Source: Bermanella marisrubri
GTDB taxonomy: Bacteria > Pseudomonadota > Gammaproteobacteria > Pseudomonadales > Oceanobacteraceae
NCBI RefSeq assembly: GCF_012295615.1
Contig: NZ_CP051183.1
Coordinates: 524,501 to 588,500, forward strand
Direction of reading: 5' to 3'
Length of the DNA stretch: 64,000 nt
The position numbers and the translations under genes are program-made. Positions 62,555-64,000 of the stretch are shown here, piece after piece; the stretch's first letter is position 1; every line of letters begins with the position of its first letter. The notes under the pieces were generated by a model. That model was not told the origin of the DNA, searched no databases, and was given only the letters and a program-made list of their open reading frames with translations.

Positions 62555-64000
62555 ATGAGTATTCGACGGCAACTGGCCATTGGTATCGGCCTACTCATGA
62601 TTGTGATTATGGGCGGTAATTTCATTATTAATGTGAAGCAACTGGTTGCGCATTACGAAGCGCAATTGCAAGCGCGCGCAGATGAAACAGCGACCACGCT
62701 GGCATTGAGTATGACGCAAAGTGCAGAACGGTATGATGATGCGAGCTTACGATCTATGGTGGACGTAATCTTTGATCGTGGCCAATTCAAGCAGGTCCGT
62801 TTTGATTATGTTGATAGCGATAAATTTGTTGCACGCTACGCTCCAGAAGAAGATGTCCATGATGTGCCGTATTGGTTTCAATCCGTTATTGATATGCAAG
62901 CAGGGTATGCGCAAGAACAAGTAAGCAAAGGCTGGCAACAACTCGGAATATTATCAGTAAAAATGCATACCGCACCCATGTATCAGCAATTGTGGATAAT
63001 GTTTAAGGCCGAATTGGCATGGTTTGCTATCATGGGGTTAATTGTCGTCTATGGCATTCGCTTATTACTTAATTGGCAGCTACAGCCTTTACAAGATATT
63101 TTGGTGCTGGTGGACAAGTTAGCCCGTAATCAATTTGTGCATATTCATAAGCAACCCAAATCAAAAGAATTGGTTGACCTTGTATCTGCGATGAATCGCT
63201 TGAGTGATCGTCTCAATGCGAGTTTCGTTGCCCATAGTGAAACCGTTGGGCGATTACAACAGGCCAACTTCGATGACGCCCTAACACAACTAAAAAATCG
63301 CCGAGGTTGGGAGCAGTTTTTACAAGAATGGATGACTGAAAATAGCTTTCGTCCTGGATGGGCGATGCTTATCCGTATAGACAATTTGCAAAGCCTAAAC
63401 AGTGAATTTGGTCAAACTAAAGTCGATGAGCTTTTGTTGCAAATTGCCATATTCCTCAAAACCCATGGTTCACTTAATCAAGAGCATGTTTCTATTGCCC
63501 GCACTGGTGGTGGTGAGTTCTGGATATTCTGCCCAGACCCATTAGACAAACAATTTACTAAACATATTAGTGAACTTGTCGAATCGCTGACCAGGCTCAG
63601 TTTTGTTGAACAATTTTGCGCTGAAATTTACGCCGCGGCGTTACCGGTGCAGAGCGTTATTGCTCCAGCGAGTCTCAAACATCAGTTGGATCTGCTTTTT
63701 AACCGAGCTAGAACTGAGCATAAGACTTTACTGATTGGAGAAATGACGGATCACACCTTTACCAATTGGGTTCATTGGCAAAAGGCTTTGGTCGAGGCGT
63801 TGAATGGACAACATTTGCAATTGTATCGTCAACCTCTATTTAACATTGAAGGTGAGATCATCCAATACGAGCTGCATAGCCGACTTAAAATGGATGATCG
63901 CGTCATGGCCGCGGGCGAATTCTGGCCCCTCGTCGAGCGCTTGAAGATGACTCGAGAGTTCGATGAGCGTGTGATCGAGCTATTTATTAAACAGTTCGAC
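62555..64000 (+). CDS. lapD: LapD c-di-GMP receptor, 3' end outside the window
   Basis: 482 codons are present, reaching base 64000 without a stop. Two membrane spans (~7-28 and ~150-172) flank a periplasmic LapD/MoxY-type domain (~30-150, with WFQSVIDMQAGYAQEQVSKGW). A HAMP region (~175-225) leads to a GGDEF-like domain with the motif TGGGEFW instead of GGDEF, and an EAL-like domain starting LYRQPLF ... YELHSRL instead of EALLR. Degenerate GGDEF and EAL are expected for LapD, which binds but does not turn over c-di-GMP. c-di-GMP binding holds LapG at the membrane and protects the adhesin. AAGGA precedes ATG 62555. Confidence 0.94.
   Translation, partial: MSIRRQLAIGIGLLMIVIMGGNFIINVKQLVAHYEAQLQARADETATTLALSMTQSAERYDDASLRSMVDVIFDRGQFKQVRFDYVDSDKFVARYAPEEDVHDVPYWFQSVIDMQAGYAQEQVSKGWQQLGILSVKMHTAPMYQQLWIMFKAELAWFAIMGLIVVYGIRLLLNWQLQPLQDILVLVDKLARNQFVHIHKQPKSKELVDLVSAMNRLSDRLNASFVAHSETVGRLQQANFDDALTQLKNRRGWEQFLQEWMTENSFRPGWAMLIRIDNLQSLNSEFGQTKVDELLLQIAIFLKTHGSLNQEHVSIARTGGGEFWIFCPDPLDKQFTKHISELVESLTRLSFVEQFCAEIYAAALPVQSVIAPASLKHQLDLLFNRARTEHKTLLIGEMTDHTFTNWVHWQKALVEALNGQHLQLYRQPLFNIEGEIIQYELHSRLKMDDRVMAAGEFWPLVERLKMTREFDERVIELFIKQFD

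Noticed and set aside
1-64000. CRISPR arrays, insertion sequences, rRNA operons or prophage genes
   Set aside because: I looked for regularly spaced repeats, transposase motifs and rRNA landmarks on both strands and saw none.

Overview
The window looks like chromosomal DNA of a marine gammaproteobacterium of the Oceanospirillales/Pseudomonadales type. The evidence is gene order: three blocks match the order I know from Pseudomonas aeruginosa. They are ychF-pth-rplY-prs-(tRNA-Gln)-ispE-lolB-TPR | hemA-prfA-prmC; trpG-trpD-trpC followed by vfr, an osmC-like gene and coq7; and aroQ / prmA-DUF3426-dusB-fis-purH-purD-retS. Base composition is moderate to AT-leaning, and most housekeeping proteins are full length with good ribosome binding sites. 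I could run no database searches, so family names rest on motifs visible in the translations.

Layout. 1-4.6 kb: a FecR-domain protein that runs off the left edge, a TPR/outer-membrane-barrel gene, and a divergent cyclic-nucleotide-binding protein. 4.6-10.5 kb: a flavoprotein, a small zinc-ribbon protein, an envelope operon (Met-rich lipoprotein, SCCGG barrel protein, thioredoxin-like lipoprotein) and two tandem paralogous exported proteins. 10.5-11 kb: tRNA-Met followed by two tandem degenerate copies of its 3' half, each with a terminator. 11-20 kb: a second cNMP-binding protein, a membrane diguanylate cyclase, DUF1415, a LysR regulator plus Kef-type antiporter divergent from ferredoxin-NADP reductase, a small exported protein behind a very good Pho box, and a PAS-GGDEF-EAL gene broken by a one-base frameshift. 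20-27 kb: a quinone oxidoreductase, a TldD/TldE pair, and an operon for a formate/nitrite transporter, cyanase and a PP2C-kinase fusion with a candidate sigma-54 promoter. 27-37.4 kb: conserved housekeeping block. 37.4-41.3 kb: accessory genes, including a DUF6351 protein. 41.3-46.3 kb: trpE, a voltage-gated-type ion channel, trpG, trpD and trpC in one tight operon. 46.3-52.5 kb: an HD-GYP regulator, vfr, osmC-like, coq7 and a RetS-like hybrid kinase with degenerate ATPase boxes. 52.5-60 kb: purD/purH separated by a structured spacer carrying two copies of one palindromic element, then fis, dusB, DUF3426, prmA and aroQ. 60-64 kb: a REC-GGDEF protein, then lapG and lapD (truncated by the window end).

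How the genes work together. Second-messenger signalling is dense: three GGDEF-type cyclases (one in a broken gene), an HD-GYP phosphodiesterase and the LapD c-di-GMP receptor with its protease LapG point to c-di-GMP control of a surface adhesin. A RetS-like sensor, Vfr and two stand-alone cNMP-binding proteins add a cAMP side. Nutrient response is visible as a Pho box and a probable nitrogen-controlled cyanate/nitrite operon.
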